Shown here piece by piece: positions 16,159 through 24,558 of a stretch of DNA of 42,655 nt (positions are counted from its first letter, which is position 1; each line of letters opens with the position of its first letter). The stretch is from Bordetella parapertussis. GTDB lineage: Bacteria > Pseudomonadota > Gammaproteobacteria > Burkholderiales > Burkholderiaceae_B. Under the pieces are notes generated by a model, which saw nothing but the letters and a program-made list of their open reading frames with translations, did not search any database and was not told where the DNA came from. The stretch spans positions 1 to 42,655 of the forward strand of contig CAMCII010000001.1 of the NCBI GenBank assembly GCA_945874505.1. Direction: 5' to 3'. The position numbers were made by a program, and so were the translations under genes.

Positions 16159-19100
16159 TTACACAGTCAGAAGCCCTGCAGAGTGATCCACTTCGGGTAC
16201 GTACGCCGCAACCGGTGGTACGTAAGCTGAAACAGTCACGGGAGCCGCAACGGGCGAGACAATCGAGCTTGCAGCCTCAGAATGGTCACTTGAAACTAAA
16301 CTCGTTGCGCTTGTAGAGCTCGTAGAACTTGTAGAACTTGTAGAACTTGTAGAACTTGTAGAGGTTGCGACCTTCTCGCTGATCGACTCAGAAGAATCAT
16401 TTTTTTGCACTGCGCTACCCGACACAGTAGAGCTCGTGCCAGCGTCAGAGGTGGCTAACGAGGCCGCAACCGTCGATGAGTTAGATCCAAGAGAGGTATC
16501 TGACGCTGTCGCTGAAACCTTAATCGTTGTCGAGTCAGTCGGGGTGTCAGACACTAACTCCTTCGTGTTGTTGCTGGTGGTAGTCGTGTCAGACACTAAC
16601 TCCTTCTTGGCGCTGGTGGTAGTCGTGTCAGACACTAACTCCTTCGTGGTGTTAGTGGTCGTTGAGTCAGACGCTAAAGTCTTTGTGGTGCCGACTTCGC
16701 TGGCCGAAAGCGTTGAGTTGCCGGTTTTGCTGCTGCTCGTGCTCGAGGAGACCGCTGCTGCAGACACAGGAGCCAAGCTCACTGTCGTCGTAACAAAATC
16801 AGCAGAAGTTAACTTCGCGATCGTTGTATTGGCTACCACAGCTAAAAATTCGCCCGAGACACTCTGAATCAAGGCATTGGCTTTTGCGGTGTTCGTGCCG
16901 TTACCTTGGCTAATCATGAGGTCTTTGAAAGTGAGCGCTCCAGATAAGCCAAAGACATCCGCACCATCGGTAAAGTCAAGCACAGTATCCGCCTGTGCCA
17001 CCGTGGTACCGCCACCTCCCGTCGTTAAGACAAAGGTGTCGCTGCCCAGTCCGCCCGTAAGTTTGTCGGCCCCAAGACCGCCCATCAAAACATCGTCGCC
17101 TAGCCCGCCTATAAGCCTATCAGCGCCTCTGCCTCCTACCAAGGTATCGGCATTCAAAGAACCCGTGAGTGTCACTTTAACTGAGCTGTTGGCATTGCTG
17201 ACAAGCCAACCACTCGAACCGGTCACCGCAGCGAGGTTAACGTTAAAGCCTGTTGTTTGAATGCTCACTCGGCCTGAGTTACTCGTTGACGAGTTCGCAG
17301 TCCAGGCTTGAGCGATCGCTATATTGGCTGCAGCGCCAGTGCTGATGGCCACTTGATCTGCACCACCCAAGCCAAGATCAGAAATTGTATCCGTGCCAAA
17401 GTCCACCTCAAAGCGATCTATGCCACGGCCACCCACTAGGGTGTCATTACCAGCGCCACCGTTAAGCAGGTCGTTGCCTAGCCCCCCGTTGAGTGAGTCT
17501 GCGTTGCTACCACCAATCAAGGTGTCAGAGCGTACCGATCCAAGGACACTGACAGCCACCGCGCTTGAGGCGTTGCTGACGGTCCACCCATAAGTACCCG
17601 AGGCCGCATTCAAATTCACATTATTGCCGGCTGCGATCAAATTGGCTGTGCCTGAATTAGTCGTCGTCGTTGACGCAGTCCAACTCGTGGCTAATGTCGC
17701 GTTGACTTTCGCTCCTGCCAAAACCACAATCGAGTCTGCACCACCCACACCCAAATCGGTTACTGTGTCAGTACCTGAGTCAATCACAAATTTGTCGACT
17801 CCCGTACCACCGGTCAAAAGATCTGCGCCAGCGCCGCCGGTCAGTGTGTCGTTGCCCGCGCCACCTGATAACGTATCCGCGGCAGTGCCACCCACCAGCG
17901 AATCCGCTTGGGCTGAACCGGTCAAGGTGACTTGTTGGGTGTTACCTGCATTGCTGAGTTTCCAGCCATTGGGGCCAATGGCTGCGGCTAGATTCAGGTT
18001 GAAACCGCCACTGACAACGGTAGCTGTACCAGTGTTGCTAGTCAGACTCGTTGCGGTCCAGTTGGTCACGGCAGTCGCTTTCGCAGTGGCACCCAAGGAG
18101 ACAAGCACTGAATCAGCCCCACCACTCCCCAGGTCTTTAATCGTGTCGGTACCCGCGTCTACAACAAATTTGTCAACACCCAAGCCACCGGTCAGGGTGT
18201 CATTACCTGCTTTGCCTGTCAGTGTGTCGTTTCCAGCGCCGCCCGTCAGTGTATCTCTACCCGAGGTGCCAACTAAATTCAAGTCCGTAACGGGTGGTGG
18301 CACTACCCCTTGAATCAACATATCTGCAACATCTAGACGGCCACCGGTCACAGTTTTGCCAACTAGAGAGGCTGTTGAATCTGTCGAGCTCAGCAAGGCA
18401 GCTCGAATTTCTGCTGCCGTCGCATTTGGATTCGCAGACGCATACAGTGCCACCGCCCCCGCGACGTGGGGAGTCGCCATTGACGTGCCGCTGAAGGTTC
18501 CGTACGAGTTTCCGGGCAGCGTGGAATAAATCGATGAGCCAGGAGCCGCGAGATCAACTTGCGTTGCACCATAACTTGAAAACGATGACAGAGCCCCTGC
18601 ACTGGTTAAAGAGGCCACGGCAATGACCGAGTCGTAACCCGCGGTAGCTGTCGTGTTGTAATTAGAAGGATAACTCGCAGTCACATCGTTATTCGAAGCT
18701 GAATTACCCGCTGCAGCGATAAACAAGATATCGCTTTGGGCCGATCGAGTGATCGCGTCCTGCAGTGCGGTCGAAGCACCGCCTCCGCCCCAAGAATTGT
18801 TGGTCGCAACAAAATTTTCGCCGCTGATCGCCACTTTCGAGGCCGCAGTAAAGTAATCGATTGCTTTAACGGCGTTGGCTGTTGAGCCAGAACCGCTGGC
18901 ATCCAAGAATTTGAGACCGACAAGCTCAACGTTCCAGGACACGCCTGCTACGCCAACGTTGTTCCCTCCCATTGCGCCGATGGTGCCTGCGACATGGGTG
19001 CCGTGACCGTTGTCATCGAAAGGATTGTTATCGTTATTGACAAAGTCCCAACCGACTAAATCGTCGACATAACCGTTTGCTCCGGTATCGATACCGTCAG

Positions 19101-20229
19101 CCCAACGCGAGTCACTTAACAAGTCAGCAGCATCGATATAACCATTCGCGTTTTTATCAGCCACGAACGCTTGGTTAGCCGTCGCATTCAAATCACTGAA
19201 CGTAATCAACCCATCATAATTTATGTCACTCAGGCTGGCGTAGATCGTAGCCGGTATTTCTTTTTGATTCAGCCAAATATTCTGGTAAAGATCTTGGTGT
19301 GTGTGGTCAATCCCGGTATCAATCACACCGATAACTGTTTTAGTAGAGCCCACAAAGCCAGCTGCCCATGCTTCACCCGCCTGGCTACCATATTGATTAG
19401 CCGTTATCGTTTTGTCGCCATACATGCCCCACAAGTTACCTTGGGTGTAGCCGGGATCATTGCTAATAGCCATAATAGAAACTAGGGAGTCTTCCTCTGA
19501 GGAAGCTTGCGCGGTGCTCGATAGATTGTCTGACGAATCATCTGATGCCAGTATGTCAGCATCAATGCCACCAGACTCTGAGATATCCCAAGAGTTAGAG
19601 TCCATCTCTGCAGATGCTGCTTGGTCGGAATCCGCTTGGGCGCCAATCAGATCTAAAACTTGGGTGACGCCAACATCTAAATCGCTATCCGGAACTTGTT
19701 CAGTGAGGCTCGTTTGTGCGCCGATCTCTGTTTGCGTCTCTTGAATTGAAATGTCTGACGGTGTCTGGCCGTCAACTTGAGGCGAACCACCCGGTTCTGG
19801 TTGCGGCAATATCGTGACCAAATCATTGGGTTCAGCAAAGCGAACCGAATCGTGGCTAGAAATAATCTTAAGCGCATCTTCGACGCTGAGACCATCTCCA
19901 ATTTTTACTAACACTAAACTGTCGCCAGAGGAAGGGCTTTCTGCAGCACGAATCACCTCAAGCGTTTGGCCTTGAACCGAACTAAGTGCTTGTGCCTGCG
20001 CGGCCGCGGTTGACCCAGTCTTAAACTGCACTAGGACTGTTCGAGCGGTAGACGAGGTCAAAGCCGAACCCGCCGTGGCTGAAAAATTGAAAAAGGATTC
20101 AGTTGGCAACCACGGAGAAGTGTTGGCACCCAAATAGTTCGTCTCGCCTTCAGTCACTGAATCTGTTGTTTCAGAGAGACTGGTACCTTGGTCTTTCAGA
20201 GTTGTTATCAACTTCGAATAGCTCGCCAT
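16159..20229 (-). CDS. RTX subtilisin-like serine protease (S8 family), type I secreted
   Basis: A 1356-residue extracellular protease. Residues about 60-145 resemble an S8 propeptide (TVLVQFKTG to FAEPNDLVTI), then an acidic linker. The catalytic domain is about 265-640: D304 in VIGVIDTGIDH, H409 in DDNGHGTHVAG, oxyanion N509 in AAAGNS and S583 in GTSMATPHVAG. Two EF-hand-like loops (DINYDGLITFSDLN, DKNANGYIDAADLL) are inserted between D and H. Four RTX nonapeptide blocks (GGAGNDTL type) begin near 653, 776, 902 and 1025. The calcium-type end LTSADF near 1144 is followed by 200 Ser/Thr-rich residues and a tail lacking cysteine. No Sec signal; export by the convergent type I operon is inferred. 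Confidence 0.93.
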   Translation of the reverse strand: MASYSKLITTLKDQGTSLSETTDSVTEGETNYLGANTSPWLPTESFFNFSATAGSALTSSTARTVLVQFKTGSTAAAQAQALSSVQGQTLEVIRAAESPSSGDSLVLVKIGDGLSVEDALKIISSHDSVRFAEPNDLVTILPQPEPGGSPQVDGQTPSDISIQETQTEIGAQTSLTEQVPDSDLDVGVTQVLDLIGAQADSDQAASAEMDSNSWDISESGGIDADILASDDSSDNLSSTAQASSEEDSLVSIMAISNDPGYTQGNLWGMYGDKTITANQYGSQAGEAWAAGFVGSTKTVIGVIDTGIDHTHQDLYQNIWLNQKEIPATIYASLSDINYDGLITFSDLNATANQAFVADKNANGYIDAADLLSDSRWADGIDTGANGYVDDLVGWDFVNNDNNPFDDNGHGTHVAGTIGAMGGNNVGVAGVSWNVELVGLKFLDASGSGSTANAVKAIDYFTAASKVAISGENFVATNNSWGGGGASTALQDAITRSAQSDILFIAAAGNSASNNDVTASYPSNYNTTATAGYDSVIAVASLTSAGALSSFSSYGATQVDLAAPGSSIYSTLPGNSYGTFSGTSMATPHVAGAVALYASANPNATAAEIRAALLSSTDSTASLVGKTVTGGRLDVADMLIQGVVPPPVTDLNLVGTSGRDTLTGGAGNDTLTGKAGNDTLTGGLGVDKFVVDAGTDTIKDLGSGGADSVLVSLGATAKATAVTNWTATSLTSNTGTATVVSGGFNLNLAAAIGPNGWKLSNAGNTQQVTLTGSAQADSLVGGTAADTLSGGAGNDTLTGGAGADLLTGGTGVDKFVIDSGTDTVTDLGVGGADSIVVLAGAKVNATLATSWTASTTTTNSGTANLIAAGNNVNLNAASGTYGWTVSNASSAVAVSVLGSVRSDTLIGGSNADSLNGGLGNDLLNGGAGNDTLVGGRGIDRFEVDFGTDTISDLGLGGADQVAISTGAAANIAIAQAWTANSSTSNSGRVSIQTTGFNVNLAAVTGSSGWLVSNANSSVKVTLTGSLNADTLVGGRGADRLIGGLGDDVLMGGLGADKLTGGLGSDTFVLTTGGGGTTVAQADTVLDFTDGADVFGLSGALTFKDLMISQGNGTNTAKANALIQSVSGEFLAVVANTTIAKLTSADFVTTTVSLAPVSAAAVSSSTSSSKTGNSTLSASEVGTTKTLASDSTTTNTTKELVSDTTTTSAKKELVSDTTTTSNNTKELVSDTPTDSTTIKVSATASDTSLGSNSSTVAASLATSDAGTSSTVSGSAVQKNDSSESISEKVATSTSSTSSTSSTSSTSSTSATSLVSSDHSEAASSIVSPVAAPVTVSAYVPPVAAYVPEVDHSAGLLTV
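16313..16366. repeat. Six 9-bp tandem repeats inside the protease gene
   Basis: Six units of GTAGAACTT (first and last diverged) run from 16313 to 16366. Read on the minus strand they encode an in-frame Ser-Ser-Thr run near residues 1288-1305. The four central units are identical, so slippage by 9 bp would change tail length without a frameshift. Confidence 0.9.
16544..16685. repeat. Three 39-42 bp tandem repeats plus a partial copy in the protease tail
   Basis: Units start at 16544, 16586 and 16625, each opening with GTGTCAGACACTAACTCCTT, with a diverged partial copy from 16664. They encode repeats of the type KELVSDTTTTS near residues 1182-1229. All unit lengths are multiples of three. Confidence 0.85.
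17044..18177. repeat. Three 378-bp tandem supermodules of the RTX region
   Basis: The landmark V/I-D-K/R-F occurs at residues 685, 811 and 937, and its counterpart SDTF at 1063, exactly 126 residues apart each time. Each module holds an RTX block, a DTxxDLGxGGAD strand, a WTA-N-G segment and a NLNxA-GW-VSNA segment. The DNA period is therefore 378 bp. Confidence 0.85.
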
Positions 20230-20652
20230 AATTTCCTCGTAGAAGACCAGTGATTCAGTATCGAAACCGTTAACGCCGTGTCATTAAAAAATGACAACAA
20301 TTGGAGTTTCAACCAAAACTTCAACCAAAACGTAAGTGAATAAAGTCACCAGCAAACGCCGTTTTACAATTTTTTGCTGTGTAATAATTTGAACGACTTA
20401 GTCCAGCGCAAGTTCAATAGCTTAATTAGTTAACGTTAGAATAAAAATATTAATAGCGCCATACAGAATCAGCGCAAAGAATCACGATTTATGATCTTTT
20501 GCCAGTGTTTTCGGTATAAAGTCTGCGTTTGCCGCTGATTGAAGCTTACCCAGAAGGGTTCTGGCTCCCTAGTTTTTTGGGACAAGGCGATCATTTCGAC
20601 GGCCCAAGAATGAAAGAGGAGTGAATACCCAAAGAGTGTTGCCGCTCACTTT
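20230..20652. other. 423-bp intergenic region upstream of the RTX protease
   Basis: This gap lies upstream of the protease and also upstream of nothing else, since the next gene ends here on the same strand. It is AT-rich around 20420-20455 and presumably holds the protease promoter. CTCCCTAGTTTTTTGGGA at 20566-20584 is a weak inverted element. No RNA gene or reading frame was recognised. Confidence 0.5.
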
Positions 20653-21480
20653 TTAATTGGCTATTGAAGCACTCGCGCAACGAAACCCAATATTATGATG
20701 ACCCGCTTTGGGATTGCGCGATAAGTTTCTGCCTCGTTGGGTGGTGGTGAGTTCGTCTTCGCTTGAATCATGCCCGCCACCGCGAGTCGAGCGAATTGGG
20801 CCAGGTGTTTGATTTTCTCTGCCGTCGTCAGCGCTGTAGGGGTAGGGGCGATAGGCGCTGGATACCCACTCCCATTGATTGCCAGATAAGTCTAAAACTC
20901 CGTACGGGCTTGCACCCTCTGGAAACGCGTCAACCGGTGCTGATGAGTTGTAGGTCGCGCCATAAAGAGCCCGCTTGTGAGTCGGCTTTGAATTGCCCCA
21001 CGGATATTGTCTGCCATCTGTGCCACGTGCGGCTTTTTCCCACTCTGCTTCGGTTGGCAATCGCTTATTTAACCAAGTGCAGTAATCACGCGCACCTACC
21101 CAACTGACTTCGTTGACTGGGTGCGTGGCGTACCCGGGATCTGGCTGCCATCTCGAGCTTTGCTGATGAATCCGGGCATCGCGATCATCGTCGTCGTAAA
21201 AGGATTCTCCTAGATAATTCTTCAAACCTCGTGCGTTCAGAAATTTTGCAAAATCAGAATTAGTGACTGGAAGCACATCAATGAAAAATGATTTTACAAA
21301 CACACGATGCTCTAGTTTTTCATCAACGGGCCCAATGTTTGCGCCCATCACAAAATGGCCCTCTGGCACAAGAACCATCTTATTGAATGAATGAGCGCCT
21401 ACGGCTGTCGTTTGGGCTTGGGTGGTTGCCGTGAAGGCAAACAGCGTTAGAAAAAAGAACAGCGCTCTAGTGCTAGTCAT
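20653..21480 (-). CDS. SUMF1/formylglycine-generating-enzyme-fold protein, exported
   Basis: A 275-residue protein with a signal peptide (MTSTRALFFFLTLFAFTATT then QAQ). The FGE-sulfatase fold is clear from MVLVPEGHFVMGAN, HPVNEVSWVGARDYCTWLNK, RLPTEAEWEKAARG, YPWGN, LDLSGNQWEWVSS and the C-terminal HHNIGFRCA. The paired active-site cysteines of true formylglycine-generating enzymes are not present in the RSTRGGGHDSSEDE region, so copper-dependent sulfatase maturation is unlikely. It also lacks the DinB domain of EgtB. Function unknown; it sits upstream of the RTX protease on the same strand, but with a 423-bp gap. Confidence 0.85.
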   Translation of the reverse strand: MTSTRALFFFLTLFAFTATTQAQTTAVGAHSFNKMVLVPEGHFVMGANIGPVDEKLEHRVFVKSFFIDVLPVTNSDFAKFLNARGLKNYLGESFYDDDDRDARIHQQSSRWQPDPGYATHPVNEVSWVGARDYCTWLNKRLPTEAEWEKAARGTDGRQYPWGNSKPTHKRALYGATYNSSAPVDAFPEGASPYGVLDLSGNQWEWVSSAYRPYPYSADDGRENQTPGPIRSTRGGGHDSSEDELTTTQRGRNLSRNPKAGHHNIGFRCASASIAN

Positions 21481-21735
21481 GTTTGTTCAACCTGAAAATG
21501 ACAGAGTGATATGCCTGGCCGAAAAAGAGAGTCCGATATCCAACTGCATATCATAAGGGTGTTTGCAGCAGCCTATCAGCGATGGCCTTGAGTAATTTTC
21601 ATGAATCGTAGATATTTCTGCCCCTGAAGCCGTTCGCAACGGGACTTGGCACAACATTTTCTCTGGTCGGGGCGAGAAGTCTTCAATCTTTTTGGGTTAC
21701 GCTGCATACTCTCAAAAATAATTCTTGGAGTCACT

Positions 21736-22119
21736 ATGTTTAGTCACGTCATGGTAGGTGCAAACGATCTAGAAGCGTCGCGTAAATTCTATGATGCAGT
21801 TTTTGCTACCTTGGGCATTGCACCGGGTGTCATTAACCGAGACATTCGCTACTTCTATCGCACGCCTACGGGTGTGTTTTCGTTCACTCTGCCGATTGAT
21901 AACAAAGCGGCGACTCCAGCCAACGGCGGTACGATCGGATTTGCCGCGCAATCGACAGACCAGGTCGACGCGTTTCATGCTGCCGCTGTCGCGAATGGCG
22001 GCACAACCTGTGAAGATCCTCCTGGCTATCGCGAAGGCCCTGCCGGCAAACTGTATCTGGCTTATGTGCGTGATCCAATCGGCAACAAACTTTGTGCGAT
22101 GTTGAGAGTACCGAAGTAA
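21736..22119 (+). CDS. VOC-superfamily (glyoxalase/bleomycin-resistance fold) protein
   Basis: A 127-residue protein starting at ATG 21736 with GGAG 8 bp upstream; a longer frame from 21646 has no such support. The two beta-alpha-beta-beta-beta modules are visible: FSHVMVGANDLEASRKFYDA (metal-ligand H3 position of the family), GTIGFAAQSTDQVDAFHAA and the closing YLAYVRDPIGNKLCAMLRV. Many such proteins are glyoxalase-like lyases or dioxygenase relatives and the reaction cannot be assigned. It is followed 146 bp later by a glutathione S-transferase on the same strand. Confidence 0.88.
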   Translation: MFSHVMVGANDLEASRKFYDAVFATLGIAPGVINRDIRYFYRTPTGVFSFTLPIDNKAATPANGGTIGFAAQSTDQVDAFHAAAVANGGTTCEDPPGYREGPAGKLYLAYVRDPIGNKLCAMLRVPK

Positions 22120-22265
22120 GCGTTGCGTGGGCGGCAGAGGAGTTTAACAATGCGCGCCCATGATGCTGCTTTGTCGATTCGTGCAGCTGCATCGTTTTCT
22201 GGTAACTGAGAATTCAATCCGAAGCATCACGATTGGGTAAAAATACCTTCAAAAGGAAATCATCT

Positions 22266-22877
22266 ATGCAACTCTACATCACCCCGGGCTCGCCCTATGC
22301 GCGAATCGTGCGCATTGTCGTCATTGAAAAAAAGTTATCAGACAAAGTCGAAGTGATCGCGGCCAAAACACGTACGACCGACAGCCCCTACTACCAGATT
22401 AATCCGTCTGGAAGGGTGCCACATTTAGTATGCGACGACGGCGTTGGGCTCGAAGATTCGGGGTTGATCTGCTCTTACCTTGATCACCTCGAGGGTCATC
22501 CCAGCTTTGCGTTACCTGAGGGTGAGGCGGGCTTTGAGGCTAGGCGCGTTGAGGCGTTGGTGCGCAGTACGCTCGATGGCCTCGCTGTCCTAGGGCGTGA
22601 AAAATGGCGACCCGTTAACGAGCAGTCGCCCAAAATCGTTCTTCACGAAACGGATCGCGCCAAGCGCCTGCTGAATTTGTGGGAGCAACAGCTCAGTCAC
22701 CCCTTGTTTCATGGTCAACTTAACATGGTGCAAATCGTGTTTGGCTGTACCTTGGGTTTTGCGGATTTGATCCCCGACTTTTCATGGCGATCAACTTATC
22801 CTAAAGTGAATAGTTGGTTTGAAGCGATATCGGCAAGGCCATCATTTGTAGAGACTAAGCCCCCGATGCATAAGTGA
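22266..22877 (+). CDS. Glutathione S-transferase family protein
   Basis: A 203-residue cytosolic protein. ATG 22266 is preceded by AAAGGAAA, a good ribosome site, and starts directly at the thioredoxin-fold strand MQLYITPGSPYARIVRIVV. The glutathione-binding loop NPSGRVPHL and the following DSGLICSYLD are typical; the helical C-terminal domain contains FGCTLGFADLIPDFSWR. S9 or Y11 may be the catalytic residue. It converges with the next gene with only 6 bp between stops. Confidence 0.9.
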   Translation: MQLYITPGSPYARIVRIVVIEKKLSDKVEVIAAKTRTTDSPYYQINPSGRVPHLVCDDGVGLEDSGLICSYLDHLEGHPSFALPEGEAGFEARRVEALVRSTLDGLAVLGREKWRPVNEQSPKIVLHETDRAKRLLNLWEQQLSHPLFHGQLNMVQIVFGCTLGFADLIPDFSWRSTYPKVNSWFEAISARPSFVETKPPMHK

Positions 22878-22883
22878 TGCTCT

Positions 22884-23693
22884 TTAGTGCGAGGGCAGTA
22901 GTCGCTGCACAGCCACACATACTGGCGTGAGGTCAGGAATAATCAGACGCGTAAAGCGCTCGAGCGCTGGTTTCATCTCTGCGACGTTGGGTGGTGCTGA
23001 GTCAAGCGCAGGCAACAGGGTCAAGGCTTCGCGCTCAGCTGCGCGACACGTGCTCTCGCGTGCCGTGCGTATTGCTGACGGTTCGTAAAGCGCCCCAAGC
23101 CAATGTGGGAAGGTATCCGTTAACGCCGGCCATCTCGCCAGTTCGAGATACAAGCTGGGGATAATGCCGCCTTCTGCACCCTCATGGCGTTCTGCAAGCG
23201 CGCGTATGGCACGAGCAAGAGTTGGGTCTAATGTGTCGATGCGAGGTAAGGGCGCGGCTGGCGACATGGCGACGGGGGCGGGCGCCGCTGTAAACGCAGA
23301 GGTGGCGTGGTTGATCCCTTCGAGGCGTAACCGTAGCGCAGTTAAGACGATAATGTTGGTGCTGTTGCCACGAACATAGTCCGCCATCATGTCACGAAAG
23401 GCAGTTAACTCAGCGCCACTCACGCCAGCTGCTCGCCACGCCTCAGCGTTGACAGGGGGCAGTGTCGGTAGCGCGATGGCGTCAATCAGGCGTTTGCGTG
23501 CCTCGACTAACTCTTGCGAGGCGACCAACGGGCGCACACCTTTCCAGGCCCAGTCGATGACGCCAGGCAAAGCCGCAAAGTGTCGCCAGATCAGATTAAC
23601 CATCGACAAGCCCGAGACGGCGCGAATATCGGCATAGATCGCGGCGATCTCGGGTGACGCGTTGAGTGGGTGTATTTCAGGAAAGTTTGTCAT
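22884..23693 (-). CDS. DehI-like (halocarboxylic acid dehalogenase family) protein
   Basis: A 269-residue, largely helical protein. ATG 23693 is chosen because an upstream in-frame extension to 23795 would run through the hairpin repeat and into the SDR gene. The N-terminal pattern PEIHPLNASPEIAAIYADIR, VNLIWRHFAALPGVIDWAWK and the repeated half after residue about 160 resemble the two-repeat DehI family, whose founder hydrolyses D- and L-2-haloacids. The assignment is from memory of that pattern, and dehalogenase activity is not shown by these motifs alone. It follows the SDR gene by 55 bp on the same strand. Confidence 0.55.
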   Translation of the reverse strand: MTNFPEIHPLNASPEIAAIYADIRAVSGLSMVNLIWRHFAALPGVIDWAWKGVRPLVASQELVEARKRLIDAIALPTLPPVNAEAWRAAGVSGAELTAFRDMMADYVRGNSTNIIVLTALRLRLEGINHATSAFTAAPAPVAMSPAAPLPRIDTLDPTLARAIRALAERHEGAEGGIIPSLYLELARWPALTDTFPHWLGALYEPSAIRTARESTCRAAEREALTLLPALDSAPPNVAEMKPALERFTRLIIPDLTPVCVAVQRLLPSH

Positions 23694-23713
23694 GAACTCA
23701 ATGTTTATCGGAT

Positions 23714-23748
23714 TTGCGCGTAAAACCTCGCCGTTCAGGGGAAGGTTG
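23714..23748. repeat. 35-bp dispersed hairpin repeat, copy 2
   Basis: Matches 8807-8841 at 29 of 35 positions. The stem AACCTCGCC (23724-23732) with GGGAAGGTT (23739-23747) has two internal mismatches but keeps the loop GTTCAG. It begins right after the SDR stop codon and separates it from the DehI-like gene. Confidence 0.7.
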
Positions 23749-24558
23749 TCAACGTGGAAGATTGACCAGCCCGGCGCCGTCAACAGGCAACTCAACGCCA
23801 GAAATAAATTGCGCCTCGTCAGACGCTAAAAACAAGGCAGCATTGGCAACGTCCCAGCCTGATCCCATGCGATTGCGTAATGGGACTCTGACATTGCGCT
23901 CAGCAACGACTTGTTCGCGTGTCTTGCCAAACACAGTGGCACGCGTATCGACTGCCATCGGCGTATCCATCAGGCCGGGCAAAATTGTGTTCGCACGGAT
24001 GCCATACTCGGCGTTTTCGATTGCCAGTTGTTTGGTGTAAACAATCAGTGCGGCTTTGGTCGCTTTGTACGCTACCCAAGGGTAGCGCTGATAGGCCGAG
24101 ATCGACGAAATATTAATGATGACGCCAGACTGCTGCTCACGCATGATCGGCAACACATGCTTGCAAGCCATGACGCAGCCTCGCAAGTTGACGTGTGTGA
24201 TCAGATCAAACGCTTCTTCGGTAATCTCGGTGGGGCTACCATCGTTGCCCGCCACGCTAATGCCCACGTTGTAATGCAAGATATCAATTCGACCCCACTT
24301 TTGTTTGGCAAAAGCAATGGCGGCAGCCAGATCACTTTCTTTACACACATCTGCTTCATACGGAATGATTTCTAGGGCACCGTATTCGTCAGTCGCAATT
24401 TTGCAGGTTTCGGCTGCCGAGGCAAGGCTACGATCCACCGCTAAAATGCGCGCGCCTTCTTGCGCAAAACGTAATACGGTTGCACGACCATTACCTGTTG
24501 TCATCCCCGGGCTTTGTCCGGCGCCAATGATGACAGCAATCTTGTCTTTAAGTCTCAT
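23749..24558 (-). CDS. Short-chain dehydrogenase/reductase
   Basis: A 269-residue NAD(P)-dependent oxidoreductase. The Rossmann glycine motif is variant (IGAGQSPGMTTGNGRA, residues 11-26, instead of TGxxxGxG). Catalytic Y164 and K168 are in AYKATKA, with S152/S153 in INISSIS, and N98 in HYNVGIS stands where NNAG is usual. The C-terminal SGVELPVDGAGLVN is typical of classical SDRs. The start ATG overlaps the stop of a short upstream ORF as ATGA, and the gene is downstream of the hydroxyisobutyrate-dehydrogenase-like gene, so they form an operon. Confidence 0.92.
   Translation of the reverse strand: MRLKDKIAVIIGAGQSPGMTTGNGRATVLRFAQEGARILAVDRSLASAAETCKIATDEYGALEIIPYEADVCKESDLAAAIAFAKQKWGRIDILHYNVGISVAGNDGSPTEITEEAFDLITHVNLRGCVMACKHVLPIMREQQSGVIINISSISAYQRYPWVAYKATKAALIVYTKQLAIENAEYGIRANTILPGLMDTPMAVDTRATVFGKTREQVVAERNVRVPLRNRMGSGWDVANAALFLASDEAQFISGVELPVDGAGLVNLPR

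Noticed and set aside
16313-16685. Repeats in the protease tail as a CRISPR array
   Set aside because: Units are in-frame multiples of three within a coding sequence, adjacent without spacers, and no cas genes are present.
16436-18313. Three long plus-strand open frames opposite the RTX protease
   Set aside because: They are Val/Pro/Ser-rich mirror images of the repetitive protease sequence, have no ribosome sites and share its periodicity. Antisense artefacts.
11700-20441. Shared motif TTAACGTTGGAA (11700-11711) and TTAACGTTAGAA (20430-20441) upstream of the exporter operon and the RTX protease
   Set aside because: A 12-mer with one mismatch between two regions of about 400 bp has a rough chance expectation near one half when both strands are allowed, and the positions relative to the genes differ. 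Not significant without more members.
20653-21480. SUMF1-fold gene as the EgtB partner of EgtD
   Set aside because: EgtB needs an N-terminal DinB-like domain with iron-binding histidines and is much longer; this protein is exported and has only the C-type lectin/FGE-like fold.
22884-23795. Longer start at 23795 for the DehI-like gene
   Set aside because: The extension would read through the hairpin repeat and overlap the SDR gene's 3' end; conserved residues begin after ATG 23693.
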